Positions 15,181 to 23,945 of a stretch of 46,498 nucleotides of DNA are shown in pieces. The DNA lies in NCBI RefSeq assembly GCF_900114975.1, contig NZ_FOUU01000002.1:1-46498 (forward strand). Direction: 5' to 3'. Under the pieces are notes generated by a model, which saw only the letters and a list, made by a program, of their open reading frames with translations, had not been told where the DNA came from and did not search any database. Source of the stretch: Thermodesulforhabdus norvegica. Its GTDB lineage: Bacteria; Desulfobacterota; Syntrophobacteria; Syntrophobacterales; Thermodesulforhabdaceae. Made by a program: the position numbers and the translations under genes. Position 1 is the stretch's first letter. Each line of letters begins with the position of its first letter.

Positions 15181-16815
15181 TTAGCGACCGAAGGAACACC
15201 TGGGATATGTGCAGGTTTTGCAGTTCAGGCACAAACCGCCATGCCCCAGACGGGCCAGATCCTTTCGGGTTACAGGTATCCCGGCAAGCAATCGTGGCAA
15301 CAACAGGTCAAAACTGGTGGTCTTAAAGTATAAGGCACAGGCGGGGACGCCTATTATGGGAATATCGCCTATGCGGGCTATCAGTGTCATGGCTCCCGGT
15401 AGGATTGGCGCCCCGTAAATTATGTCCTCAGCTCCTGCATCTATGAGCCCACATCTTGTTACATCATCAGGATCAACGGATAGACCGGCAGTCACTACAA
15501 TGAGCTCAGCGCCTCTGTCTATTAGCTTTAGTACAGTCTGTCGAATGACCAGCCTATCGTCAGGCACAATACAGCTCTGTATGACCCTACATTGAAACCT
15601 TTCCACCTTGGCCGTTATGAGGGGCGTGAAACTGTCCTGGATAAGCCCTTCAAAGACCTCATTTCCGGTAATCACAATGCCTACGCGGGAGGGCCGCAGG
15701 GGCAGTATCTTAAAAAAGGGACCCTTTTCCAGAACTGCCATGGCCCTGTCAAAGGTTTTGCGGGCCAAGAAGAGAGGGATGGCACGAGTGCCCGCAACAA
15801 TCTCATTGTGATTTACCGGTACATAACCCTTGCGACTTGCGCACATTACACCCTCTATCATGTTGAACTGCTCCAGGCGATCCTCCTCGACAACCAGGAG
15901 GCCGTCTCGGTCGGCAAATAAATTGATTTTGCCTTCTCTGGCTGGCAAGTTTAGGCGAACTCCTGGACCTGCCATGGCTTCGGCAAAAGCAAGGGCCGCT
16001 TCGTCTTCGTGGATGAACCCATTCGAAGACCAATCGTCGCAGGCTACGTAGATGGTGCGCCGTCCCATATGCTGAAGCCGGCATAGATCTTTTGCAGTGA
16101 TCTTTTGACCACGGGTGATGGCAGCTCCTTTGGTGACTCCGGGAACTATTTGAGTCATATCATGCAAGGCCGTATGCCCGACAGCGAGTTGCAGGGGAAG
16201 CTTGCAAAGAAACGGCAGGGTTTCGGCATCCTGAAAGGGTGCTGATTGTGAAAACACATAAGGTGATTCTCCCTGACAGGCCTTACATATGCGCCCATGT
16301 TCCGCAGGGTAGGGCTCTCCACATTGAGGACATATCCCAATTTGTCTATTAATCTTGGGCTCTTTAAATCGGTCTGAAATCCTTATAAAGGATCTTCGAT
16401 ATAGTTCGTGGCCGGCCTCTCGGATCTGTTTCAGCAACAGAGATGTATCTTGTTCGCTCTTCGGCTTGATTTTCAAAAGCCAGGCTCTGATTTCGCTCCA
16501 TTTGTCCAATTCATCCATGTTAATTGAAACCCGAACCCCCCTGCCCGTGCGTCTGTCATAGAGGCTCAGGGCAAATCGTCCAAGGTCAATTACACGCAGT
16601 CGGCCGTTACCCAATGTACAGGGTGTGAGCAGCTGGACGGCATCGGGCAAACATTTGCGTGTTTCGACGATGGCATTGTAGAGAACGTTTTCAGGCATTG
16701 ACTGCCGTGCTACTTCCACCATGTAGCCCCCAATAACCACGCCGGGAGCGACGGAACCGTGAAATTTTTTTATTTCGTCGATGAATCGGTCGAAGTCGTG
16801 GGGTCCTATTTTCAT
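15181..16815 (-). CDS. FmdE-MoeA-like fusion (molybdopterin cofactor / formate dehydrogenase accessory)
   Basis: About 544 residues in three parts. Residues about 1-150 resemble the FmdE family (FHGSVAPGVVIGGYMVEVA). A zinc ribbon follows (CPQCGEPYP, then RICKAC). From about 210 to 520 it is MoeA/MogA-like, with PSRVGIVITGNEVFEG, VVTAGLSVDPDDVT and YGAPILPGAM forming the molybdopterin-binding core. The C-terminus is cysteine-rich (CLNCKTCTYPRC). The likely role is metal handling or insertion of Mo/W into the pterin of the neighbouring formate dehydrogenase. The start at 16815 is chosen for its GGAGAAG site; the frame is open to 16836. Confidence 0.8.
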   Translation of the reverse strand: MKIGPHDFDRFIDEIKKFHGSVAPGVVIGGYMVEVARQSMPENVLYNAIVETRKCLPDAVQLLTPCTLGNGRLRVIDLGRFALSLYDRRTGRGVRVSINMDELDKWSEIRAWLLKIKPKSEQDTSLLLKQIREAGHELYRRSFIRISDRFKEPKINRQIGICPQCGEPYPAEHGRICKACQGESPYVFSQSAPFQDAETLPFLCKLPLQLAVGHTALHDMTQIVPGVTKGAAITRGQKITAKDLCRLQHMGRRTIYVACDDWSSNGFIHEDEAALAFAEAMAGPGVRLNLPAREGKINLFADRDGLLVVEEDRLEQFNMIEGVMCASRKGYVPVNHNEIVAGTRAIPLFLARKTFDRAMAVLEKGPFFKILPLRPSRVGIVITGNEVFEGLIQDSFTPLITAKVERFQCRVIQSCIVPDDRLVIRQTVLKLIDRGAELIVVTAGLSVDPDDVTRCGLIDAGAEDIIYGAPILPGAMTLIARIGDIPIIGVPACALYFKTTSFDLLLPRLLAGIPVTRKDLARLGHGGLCLNCKTCTYPRCSFGR

Positions 16816-16833
16816 AGGGCTTCTCCGAATCGT

Positions 16834-16859
16834 CATATATGTTTATTTTAACATAACAG
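16834..16859 (-). promoter_or_regulatory. ModE-like operator upstream of the FmdE-MoeA fusion gene
   Basis: CATATATG, a 10-base spacer and CATAACAG on the plus strand. It has the same architecture as the element before wtpA and lies immediately upstream of the ribosome site for the gene starting at 16815. Confidence 0.5.
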
Positions 16860-16957
16860 AACCGACAAAGTCAGACTTCCTGTCCTGACCTTTGCATTAC
16901 CCGTTTCAGGTATCGACCATCAGACCACTACGTTGTCCTGTCCGCCTCCGATGGACT

Positions 16958-19642
16958 TTAGTTTGAGTCTAATTTTTCTATACGCACAGCGCAGGCTTTG
17001 TACTCTGCCGTTTTTGTTACCGGATCAAATGCCGGGTTTGTTAACCAGTTGGCATCGGTGCTGCGAAAATGGAAGGACATCCACACCATGCCCCGGGGTA
17101 CTTGAGACGTAACTCTTGCCTTTATTACGACTTCGCCGCGACGGGATCGAACCTTTATCAATTCTCCGTCCTTTATACCCAGCCTTTCAGCATCCTCTGG
17201 TGAAATATCAGCGGTTTCCTCGGGCATCAATTCATCCAGACCCCAGCAGCGGCCGGTCATCGTGCGTGTGTGGTAGTGATAGAGGCGTCGCCCCGTGCTG
17301 AGCACAAAAGGGTATTCTTCGTCGGGGATTTCTGCTGGAGGCGTCCAGTCCACTGCGTGAAAGCGCCCCCGCCCCCGAAGGAACTTACCGTCTTTATGAA
17401 GATAAACCGTTCCCGGGTGATCCTCCTGTGGCACCGGCCACTGTAGCCCGCCCTGTTCCAGTCTGGCATAGGTTATTCCGGCAAATTGAGGGCAGAGGAC
17501 TCGGATTTCGTTGTCCCATATTTCTCTGGCACTGTTTGATGACCAATCGTGTCCGAAGCGACGGGCCAGTTCCTTAAATATCAACCAGCTGGGCATTGCC
17601 AGTCCCGGTGGTCTGCTCACGGCCCTGACTCTGTTAACCCGCCGTTCGCTATTGGTAAAGGTACCATCGGTCTCGCTCCAGGCTGCTCCCGGTAATACTA
17701 CATGGGCAAAGCGGGTGGTCTCTGTGGGGAAAATATCCTGGCACACCAGAAATTCCGCTGCCTCTAAACATCGTTCAACGTGTCGGATGTTGGGCTCCGT
17801 GTTGGCCAGGTTCTCGCCGAATACATAAAACCCTCTGACCTTACCTTCGAGAAGGCCGTCAAGCATTTCCGGAATGGTAAGACCGGGATTTGGAGGCAGG
17901 GGGACACTCCAAAAGGACTCGAACTTTTTGCGAATTTCCGGTACATCAACCCTCTGATAGCCAGGATATACATTGGGCAGAGCGCCCATGTCACAGGCCC
18001 CCTGAACGTTGTTTTGACCTCGAAGAGGGTTAACGCCGCCGCACTCAAGTCCCACATTTCCGAGTAGCATTTGTAGGTTTGCGCAACTGAGAACATTGTT
18101 TACCCCACAGGTGTGCTCGGTAATTCCCAGGGTATAGATCAGCATGGCCGGTTTAACGGAGGCGAGTAGTCTGGCCACATTTCGGATGGTGGAAGCGTCA
18201 ATGCTGCAAATTTCGGCAGCCCGTTCAGGAGGATATTCCCTAACTTTTTGCGCCAGTTCCTCAAAGCCTTCTGTGCATCGCTCTACGTATTCTCTGTCGT
18301 AAAGATCTTCCTCAATGAGCACGTGCATTATAGCGTTCAGCAGAGCGATATCGGTGCCTACTCGCAGTGCAAGATGAACTGTGGCATGTTCTGCTATGCC
18401 GGTCCGTCTCGGATCGACGACGATAAGCTGAGCCCCTTTTCTCACCGCTTCCTTTACGAAGGTGGCCGCTACAGGATGAGCCTCGGTCATGTTGGATCCT
18501 ATGACGAGGAATAACCTTGCCCTGGCAAATTCGCCGAAGGAATTGGTCATCGCTCCTGATCCGAAAGCAGCCGCCAGACCGGCGACGGTTGGAGCATGTC
18601 AGGTCCTGGCGCAGTGATCGATGTTGTTGGTTCCGATCACCGCGCGGAAGAACTTTTGCATATTGTAGGAATCTTCGTTGATGCTTCGGGCACAACTTAC
18701 CCCGGCTATCGCATCGGGCCCATGGAGCTTGATGATTTCTTTAAAACGTCTGGCTATTAGATCCAGAGCCTCGTTCCACGAAGCTTCCCTAAATCCTGCG
18801 CTCGTTCTGATAAGAGGGGTCTTCAGACGTTCTTCAGAATATATAAAATCAAAACCGTATCTCCCTTTTACACATAGTCGACCCCGGTTGGGTTCGGCAT
18901 CCTCCACGCCCGTTACCTTTACGATTTTCCCTTTCCTCACATGAAGTAGTAACTGACATCCTACGCCACAATAGGGACAGGTTGTCCGAACCTTTCTTTC
19001 TATTTGCCAGATTCGCCATCGTTCCCACGCTTTTTTTTCGGTCAGTGCACCCGTAGGACATATCTGGATACACTCGCCACAGGATACGCATTTTGAAGGG
19101 TCGTAAGAAATTAGGACACCTTCCGGTCCGTCGACAACCGAAAGGGCATAGTTGCCCTGGAGCTCACTGCAAGCTCTAACGCACCTGAGACAGGATATAC
19201 AGCGCTCCGGCCATGCTCTTATAAAGGTGGTCGTATAGGTTTCTGTGAATTTTGAAATCGGCTTGGGGGTTCCGACTCCCGTTACATTATACTTGTAAAC
19301 CAGGTCCTGTAATTCACACTCGCCTGCCTTATCACAAATCGGGCAATCCATGGGATGATGTGCCAGTAAGTTTTTCAGAATTTCTCTGCGCATTGCCGTT
19401 AGTTTATCGGATGATGTAACGATGGACATTCCCTCGGATACCGAAGTATTACATGCAAGCACCGGTTCGGGGTTGCCTTCTACTTCAACTGCACAGATGC
19501 CGCAAATCCCGGCAGGCTCTAGCCTTTTGTGAAAACACAGGGTTGGAATAGGAACACCCGCCTTCTCAGCTGCCTGCAGGATTGTGGTGCCTTCTGTGAC
19601 AAGGACTTCACGGCCGTCAATCTTTACCCTTACCGGTTTCAT
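16958..19642 (-). CDS. fdhA: Formate dehydrogenase catalytic subunit with selenocysteine (UGA-encoded)
   Basis: One 894-residue enzyme whose reading frame contains an in-frame TGA at 18599-18601, read here as selenocysteine 348 (context DHCART-Sec-HAPTVAGLA, the position of the active-site Sec/Cys in formate dehydrogenases). A [2Fe-2S] domain uses Cys36, 47, 50 and 64. It is followed by a His/Cys cluster region (HHPMDCPICDKAGEC), two 4Fe-4S motifs (CISCLRC, CVSCGEC), and the MGD-binding dehydrogenase body opened by CPYCGVGC. This NuoG-like N-terminus is typical of NAD- or ferredoxin-coupled cytoplasmic FDHs. The start at 19642 has AGAGGA 7 bases ahead. No electron-transfer subunit lies beside it, so partners must be encoded elsewhere. 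Confidence 0.93.
18563..18601 (-). promoter_or_regulatory. Bacterial SECIS element following the UGA codon
   Basis: Immediately after UGA the mRNA can form a stem (GUCGCC with GGCGGC, one G-U pair) closing a GGUCU loop. The GGU CUG codons sit 7-8 codons after UGA, the same offset as in E. coli fdhF. This is the SelB-binding feature required for selenocysteine insertion. Confidence 0.8.
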
Positions 19643-19786
19643 TTTCGATTCCTCTTTATCCTGTGGTTTCCGGTTCTTTGAAATCAACTGTTACGGTGGC
19701 GTCCCGTTTTTCCGAGTGCATCCCCCTGTTTCGCCATCGTTTTTTCACGGATTTCCCGATTCTTTTCAGAAGGGGCCTGGATTCTA

Positions 19787-19812
19787 GTTATATGTCAAAT
19801 ATGACATAATAA
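19787..19812 (-). promoter_or_regulatory. ModE-like operator upstream of fdhA
   Basis: GTTATATG, a 10-base spacer ending in ATGA, then CATAATAA. Eighteen of 26 positions match the element before wtpA. An inner perfect palindrome (TATGTCA, AATA, TGACATA) is also present. The site is about 145 bp before the fdhA start. The rest of the 317-bp gap (19643-19959) shows nothing else clear. Confidence 0.5.
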
Positions 19813-19959
19813 AATAAGTCCGACTTGTCAATAAATAAATACCCACAGGCCGCTTAAAAGAGGATTAACCCACGGGGACTTAAACCATCAGGTCGGTCTT
19901 AAAGGCGGGGGTAGCTGGTTTTCATCAGACTCGTCGTGACCCAAAAAAGGCGACCCGGG

Positions 19960-21174
19960 TTAGAGAATCTGCTGAACCCATCTTAGCGACTCAAGGTAAA
20001 GCTCTGTAAGCCTGCTTATGGGCAGTCCGAAAAGCCTTGAAAGATTTACGACCTCTTCTAAAGAATCCTGTTCATGCGATAAAACCAGCCGGTAAAGAGT
20101 GCCCGCAGGGCCTTTGAATTGCAAAAGGGCTTCCCTTATGGAGGTTGCTACCGGAAGCTTTTTAAGTATTTCCTCCATGGGACATTCCAGAACAGCATCC
20201 AGAGTGGAAATCAATCCCGTAAGAAAGGCTTCCTCGGGTTTAACCTTTGATGTATCCCCGGCGAGTAATTCCATGTACCGGGCCCTCTGGAGAGAGTGCT
20301 CGAAGAGTCTGTAGGGATTTGCCGTGCCGAATAACTGGCCGTAGATTACGATAAACAACCATCGTCTGACCTCTTTTTCCCCCAGCAATATGACGGCTCG
20401 TCTTATGTTGGTGACCCGAGTTCTCATTCCTACCGCCGGTGAGTTTATGTAACGAAGCAGTTTGTAAGTGAGTCCTGGGTCCTGCTTGAGAAGCTTTTCA
20501 AAATCTTCAGGATTCATTTCTCTTGTCGATGCCAGCTCTGCCATGATCTTCATCCTGCTCATTACGGCAGAGGGAATATCTTTACGAAGTACGGTAACGG
20601 GCCGGCTGAAAAAAAAGCCCTGAAAAAGGTGAAAACCCAGCTCCAGAGCCTGTTTGAAGGCTTCGTGAGTTTCGATCTTTTCGGCAAGAAGAAGTTTTCC
20701 CGAGCGGCCATAAGTCCTCGCTATTTCCCCCCACTCTTCCACAGGGCTTGCAAGACAATCTACCTTGATTATGTCCGCAAACTCCAGAAATGGCAGTTGC
20801 TTTGAGTTTCGAAGTGTAAAGTCGTCCAGGGCTATTGAGTAACCCCGATCTTTCAGCCTTTTACAGGCCTCCAGAACCTCCGGCCCCGGTTCCGTGTCTT
20901 CCAGAATTTCGATTATGGTGTTTTCGGTGGGCAGTGCGGCCGGGATACCCTCGAGAATAAGGCCTTTTGGGAAGTTGATGAAACCTCTGGTACCGTCAAC
21001 AAACTCTGCAAAATCCAGAACCATTAAGAGATTGTGAAGAACCGTGTATGAGGCCTCTTCGGGATTGGCAATGTTTGCTTCCGAAGCATCCGATGCAGGC
21101 CTGTAGAGTATTTCGTATCCCCAGAGGTTTTTATTTCTGTCAAATATGGGCTGTCTTGCTACAAAAGCGTTCAT
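19960..21174 (-). CDS. EAL-HDOD (YuxH-type) signalling protein with degenerate EAL domain
   Basis: 404 residues. The N-terminal part (about 3-190) is an EAL-like domain in which EAL is replaced by EIL (YEILYR). DDF, KVD and an AEKIE segment remain. The family is usually unable to hydrolyse cyclic-di-GMP. The C-terminal HDOD domain (about 200-395, LLKQDPGLTYKLLRYINSPAVG) is a protein-interaction module related to HD hydrolases. It probably works in regulation of motility or envelope behaviour. It stands alone and is divergent from the transglutaminase-like gene. The start uses the only good Met at the conserved N-terminus (ARQPIFD). Confidence 0.88.
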   Translation of the reverse strand: MNAFVARQPIFDRNKNLWGYEILYRPASDASEANIANPEEASYTVLHNLLMVLDFAEFVDGTRGFINFPKGLILEGIPAALPTENTIIEILEDTEPGPEVLEACKRLKDRGYSIALDDFTLRNSKQLPFLEFADIIKVDCLASPVEEWGEIARTYGRSGKLLLAEKIETHEAFKQALELGFHLFQGFFFSRPVTVLRKDIPSAVMSRMKIMAELASTREMNPEDFEKLLKQDPGLTYKLLRYINSPAVGMRTRVTNIRRAVILLGEKEVRRWLFIVIYGQLFGTANPYRLFEHSLQRARYMELLAGDTSKVKPEEAFLTGLISTLDAVLECPMEEILKKLPVATSIREALLQFKGPAGTLYRLVLSHEQDSLEEVVNLSRLFGLPISRLTELYLESLRWVQQIL

Positions 21175-21225
21175 TTTTTCTCACTCTCAGGAAGTCCTAA
21201 TTAACTTTGTTTCATAGATTTACAA

Positions 21226-21325
21226 CACTTTGACGGTAACCGCAAACCGAGTGTGCGGTCTTTATCCCGTCGACTGCCCGGGTGAAGAAGGCCCTGGAAA
21301 GTGGTGGCTTCCCGGGGCTTTTTTG
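21226..21325 (+). ncRNA. Candidate structured RNA ending in a terminator-like hairpin
   Basis: In the 229-bp gap before the transglutaminase-like gene the plus strand can fold GACGG...CCGTC around an inner ACCGC...GCGGT hairpin. A second stem follows (GCCCGGGTGAAG with CTTCCCGGGGC, two bulges) that runs into TTTTTT at about 21319-21324. It could be a small RNA, a riboswitch-like leader, or just a terminator. No known riboswitch consensus was recognised. Confidence 0.35.
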
Positions 21326-21403
21326 GATAAGGTTTTTGCTTGAGATCTTGTGATTCTGCTGTCGGGTACTTAAGATTAGGATGTCAGAGAAGAGGCGTAA
21401 ACG

Positions 21404-22090
21404 ATGGAAGACTTAAAAATTTATCTCAGGCCGACGAGTGTTATAGATTCGGAAAATCCCGAGGTTGTGAAGGTCGCTCGGGAGGTAGCAGGAACGGTTT
21501 CCGGTGAGGTGGAAAAGGCTGTTAGACTCTATTACTGGGTCAGAGATCGAATACGCTATGATCCCTATGCTCCTTTTTACAGGGAAGAACATTACAGGGC
21601 CAGCTGGATAATTAAGCGAGGTTCCAGCTTTTGCATAGGTAAGGCCTCTGTTATGTGTGCGCTGTGCCGCTGCGTTGGCATCCCCGCCAGACCTGCTTTT
21701 GCCGATGTGAAGAACCATCTGGCAACCCGACGTTTTCTGGAGAGGCTGGGTACCGACCTTGTGAGCTATCACGGATACGTGGAGATGTATATCGGAGGAC
21801 GCTGGGTTAAGGCTTCTCCCACTTTTGACGTGAATACCTGCAGGCGTTTTGGGGTTCCCCCTCTGGATTTTAACGGCACCGATGATGCTCTTCTTCAGGC
21901 CTATGCTCCTGATCCAGAAATCGGGGGAACAGAGTCGGGAAGCAGGCGATTCATGGAGTATGTTAGATACCACGGCCACAGAGAAGACATCCCCGTTTCG
22001 GAAATTTTGGCGGCCTGGGAAAGAGTGTACGGTAGAGAAAGAATAAATCGGTGGATCGATGAGATCGAAAAGGGAAAGGATGAGGGATGA
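21404..22090 (+). CDS. Transglutaminase-like (papain-fold) protein
   Basis: 228 residues with the transglutaminase core triad in order: Cys in GSSFCIGKA, His in SYHGYVEMYI and Asp in SPTFDVNT. No signal peptide is seen, so it would be cytoplasmic. Such stand-alone proteins are usually putative cysteine peptidases or amidases of unknown substrate. The C-terminal 50 residues are charged and helical. It overlaps the next gene by 4 bp (ATGA), so the two are co-translated. Confidence 0.85.
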   Translation: MEDLKIYLRPTSVIDSENPEVVKVAREVAGTVSGEVEKAVRLYYWVRDRIRYDPYAPFYREEHYRASWIIKRGSSFCIGKASVMCALCRCVGIPARPAFADVKNHLATRRFLERLGTDLVSYHGYVEMYIGGRWVKASPTFDVNTCRRFGVPPLDFNGTDDALLQAYAPDPEIGGTESGSRRFMEYVRYHGHREDIPVSEILAAWERVYGRERINRWIDEIEKGKDEG

Positions 22091-22377
22091 AGTGCTCGAA
22101 AAAGTGGGACAGAAGTATGGCGTGGACTGACGTGATTGCGCTGGATTTTCCCGGGAATGATTTCATTGGGGCTCAGGAAGTGGCAGCACGGGAAGCCCGG
22201 AGAAGGATTGACGATCCCATGGTACTTGCCTGGTATGACCACAAGAGCGACAGGTCTTTTCCCGATGTGACCTGTTGTTCTGAATTGCTGCCTGGCTGGG
22301 TTGTTTATGCGAAATCTAGAGGTGGACGGCTAATAGTGGATGTTAACGAAGGCGAATACGTGTTCGTTTTCGTATAG
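22087..22377 (+). CDS. Small conserved protein, probably AF1514/DUF5619-like
   Basis: 96 residues, compact alpha/beta. The segment AREARRRIDDPMVLAWYDHKSDRSFPDV and the C-terminal beta hairpin (GGRLIVDVNEGEYVFVF) resemble the small AF1514 family found in sulfate reducers and archaea; this is from memory and moderately sure. It starts within the stop codon of the transglutaminase-like gene. No function can be inferred. Confidence 0.65.
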   Translation: MKCSKKWDRSMAWTDVIALDFPGNDFIGAQEVAAREARRRIDDPMVLAWYDHKSDRSFPDVTCCSELLPGWVVYAKSRGGRLIVDVNEGEYVFVFV

Positions 22378-22443
22378 AACGTGTATCTTTTCACAGTCAG
22401 GCCTTTTAATCGAAAAATATATGAAGTATAGTCTGAAAGGTTT

Positions 22444-22472
22444 TTGACCTGGTTGTACAGTTTGCTTACAAG
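22444..22472 (+). promoter_or_regulatory. Candidate promoter for the DUF3786-cooC-folE2 operon
   Basis: TTGACC and TACAAG are spaced by 17 bp, ending about 20 bp before the GTG start at 22493. The -10 match is only 4 of 6. Confidence 0.35.
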
Positions 22473-22492
22473 CTAAAGGAGGCGGAGTTTCT

Positions 22493-23143
22493 GTGCCCAG
22501 AATTGACGATTATAAAGAAGCTCTGAGAATTGCCAAAGAAAAGCTTGCTTCTTCTAACATTCATCATCTTGCGGGGAAAGCGGGTGCTCGGGTTTCGGTT
22601 ACGGACGATGGCTCCATTGAGATGCAATATCCCTTCCTTGGCATTCCCGTTTCGATTAGGGTCGATGTGAGTTCGGGACAGGTAGCCATTTTTCGAACCG
22701 ACTCGGAAGAGGAAATATCCCTTACGGATCAGATTCTCATTGCCCATTATGCCCTGAACGCTTCCGGTGAGCCGGAAACGGGTGAATGGATCACTTTTCG
22801 TGACATACCCTCGGGTCACTTTTATTTTGATGCCTTTCAACGCCGGGCGAGGGATCCTTTCCTGAGAACTTTTGGTTCAGATCCCGATCTCTTTGCAAAG
22901 ACGGCGCCGCTTCTGGGAGGCGTCGAGGTTAAGGGAGTGGGTGATCTGGCTTACGAATTTACGGTTTTCCCAAGGATAAAAGTTCGGATTGTTTTGTGGC
23001 GGGGGGACGAAGAGTTCGAACCCGAGGCAACCATTCTTTTTGACAGAAACATCGATACCTATCTTCCCACCGAAGATATAGCCTATCTCAGCGGAGCTGT
23101 GGTTTACCGGCTCATGGGAATTGCCAGATCAATGAAGGGTTGA
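22493..23143 (+). CDS. DUF3786 protein
   Basis: 216 residues resembling the DUF3786 family, which in anaerobes is often found near CODH/acetyl-CoA synthase and corrinoid genes. Recognisable stretches are YPFLGIPVSIRVD, ILIAHYALNASGEPETGEWITFRDIPSGHFY and PTEDIAYLSGAVVYRL. There are no cysteine clusters or membrane helices. A GTG start is used with a strong AAAGGAGG site. It is followed after 13 bp by cooC, which strengthens the link to CODH maturation or one-carbon metabolism. Biochemical role unknown. Confidence 0.8.
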   Translation: MPRIDDYKEALRIAKEKLASSNIHHLAGKAGARVSVTDDGSIEMQYPFLGIPVSIRVDVSSGQVAIFRTDSEEEISLTDQILIAHYALNASGEPETGEWITFRDIPSGHFYFDAFQRRARDPFLRTFGSDPDLFAKTAPLLGGVEVKGVGDLAYEFTVFPRIKVRIVLWRGDEEFEPEATILFDRNIDTYLPTEDIAYLSGAVVYRLMGIARSMKG

Positions 23144-23156
23144 GGGGGTAGGAGAT

Positions 23157-23933
23157 ATGAAAATAGCCATAAGCGGGAAGGGCGGCGTGGGGAAAACCAC
23201 CGTAGCGGCCTTCCTGGCCAGATGGTTTGGCCAGAGAGGTTATTCGGTTCTGGCAATCGATGCAGATCCCGATGCTAATCTGGGTCATGCCCTTGGCATA
23301 CCAAATGCCGGCGAAATTGTGCCCATTTCTCAGATGAAGGATCTTATTGCCGAACGAACGGAGTCGGTGCCCGGAACTTTCGGCGGGTTCTTCAAGATGA
23401 ACCCGAAGGTGGACGATCTTCCGGACACACTGGCGGTTCCGTGTGGAGACAATGTGCGGCTTATGGTTATGGGCGGCGTCAAGAAAGGCGGCATGGGATG
23501 CGTCTGCCCTGAAAGTGTCCTTCTTAAGAACCTCGTGCATCATCTGGTGCTTCGCAGGGATGATGTCGTCATAATGGACATGGAAGCAGGAATTGAGCAC
23601 CTGGGACGCGGGACGGCCCGTGGCGTTGATGCTTTTATTGTGGTGGTTGAACCCGGAAAGAGGAGCATTGAGACGGCCGAGCGGATTCGGGAGCTTGCCT
23701 CTGATATTGGGCTTGAGCGCATATTTGTAGTTGCCAATAAGGTGAGGTTGGACCGCGACCGTGAATATATAACGGAAAACCTGAGAAATTTTCAGCTCCT
23801 CGGCTTCATACCCTACGATGAGGCCATTATTGAAGCCGATATGAAGGGGGTTTTTGCCGGTGGGGTTTCTGATACAACACGAGAAGCAATGGAAAAAATT
23901 GCTCAGCAGATCCTGGGAATAAAGGAATCATAA
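23157..23933 (+). CDS. cooC: CooC-type ATPase (CODH nickel-insertion factor)
   Basis: 258 residues of the MinD/SIMIBI class. The deviant Walker A motif GKGGVGKTT is at about 7-15, and IDADPDAN follows the switch strand. A CxC motif in GCVCPES matches the metal-binding cysteines by which CooC dimers hold nickel for the CODH C-cluster. The neighbour on each side is DUF3786 and folE2. It is 16 kb from the cooS-like gene, which itself appears unable to hold a normal Ni cluster, so this CooC more likely serves a true CODH elsewhere in the genome. Confidence 0.88.
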   Translation: MKIAISGKGGVGKTTVAAFLARWFGQRGYSVLAIDADPDANLGHALGIPNAGEIVPISQMKDLIAERTESVPGTFGGFFKMNPKVDDLPDTLAVPCGDNVRLMVMGGVKKGGMGCVCPESVLLKNLVHHLVLRRDDVVIMDMEAGIEHLGRGTARGVDAFIVVVEPGKRSIETAERIRELASDIGLERIFVVANKVRLDRDREYITENLRNFQLLGFIPYDEAIIEADMKGVFAGGVSDTTREAMEKIAQQILGIKES

Positions 23934-23945
23934 GAGAGTGTTGCA

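Noticed and set aside
16958-19687. Formate dehydrogenase as two separate genes or a pseudogene
   Set aside because: The break is a single TGA at the catalytic Sec position followed by a SECIS-like hairpin, and both parts are otherwise intact.
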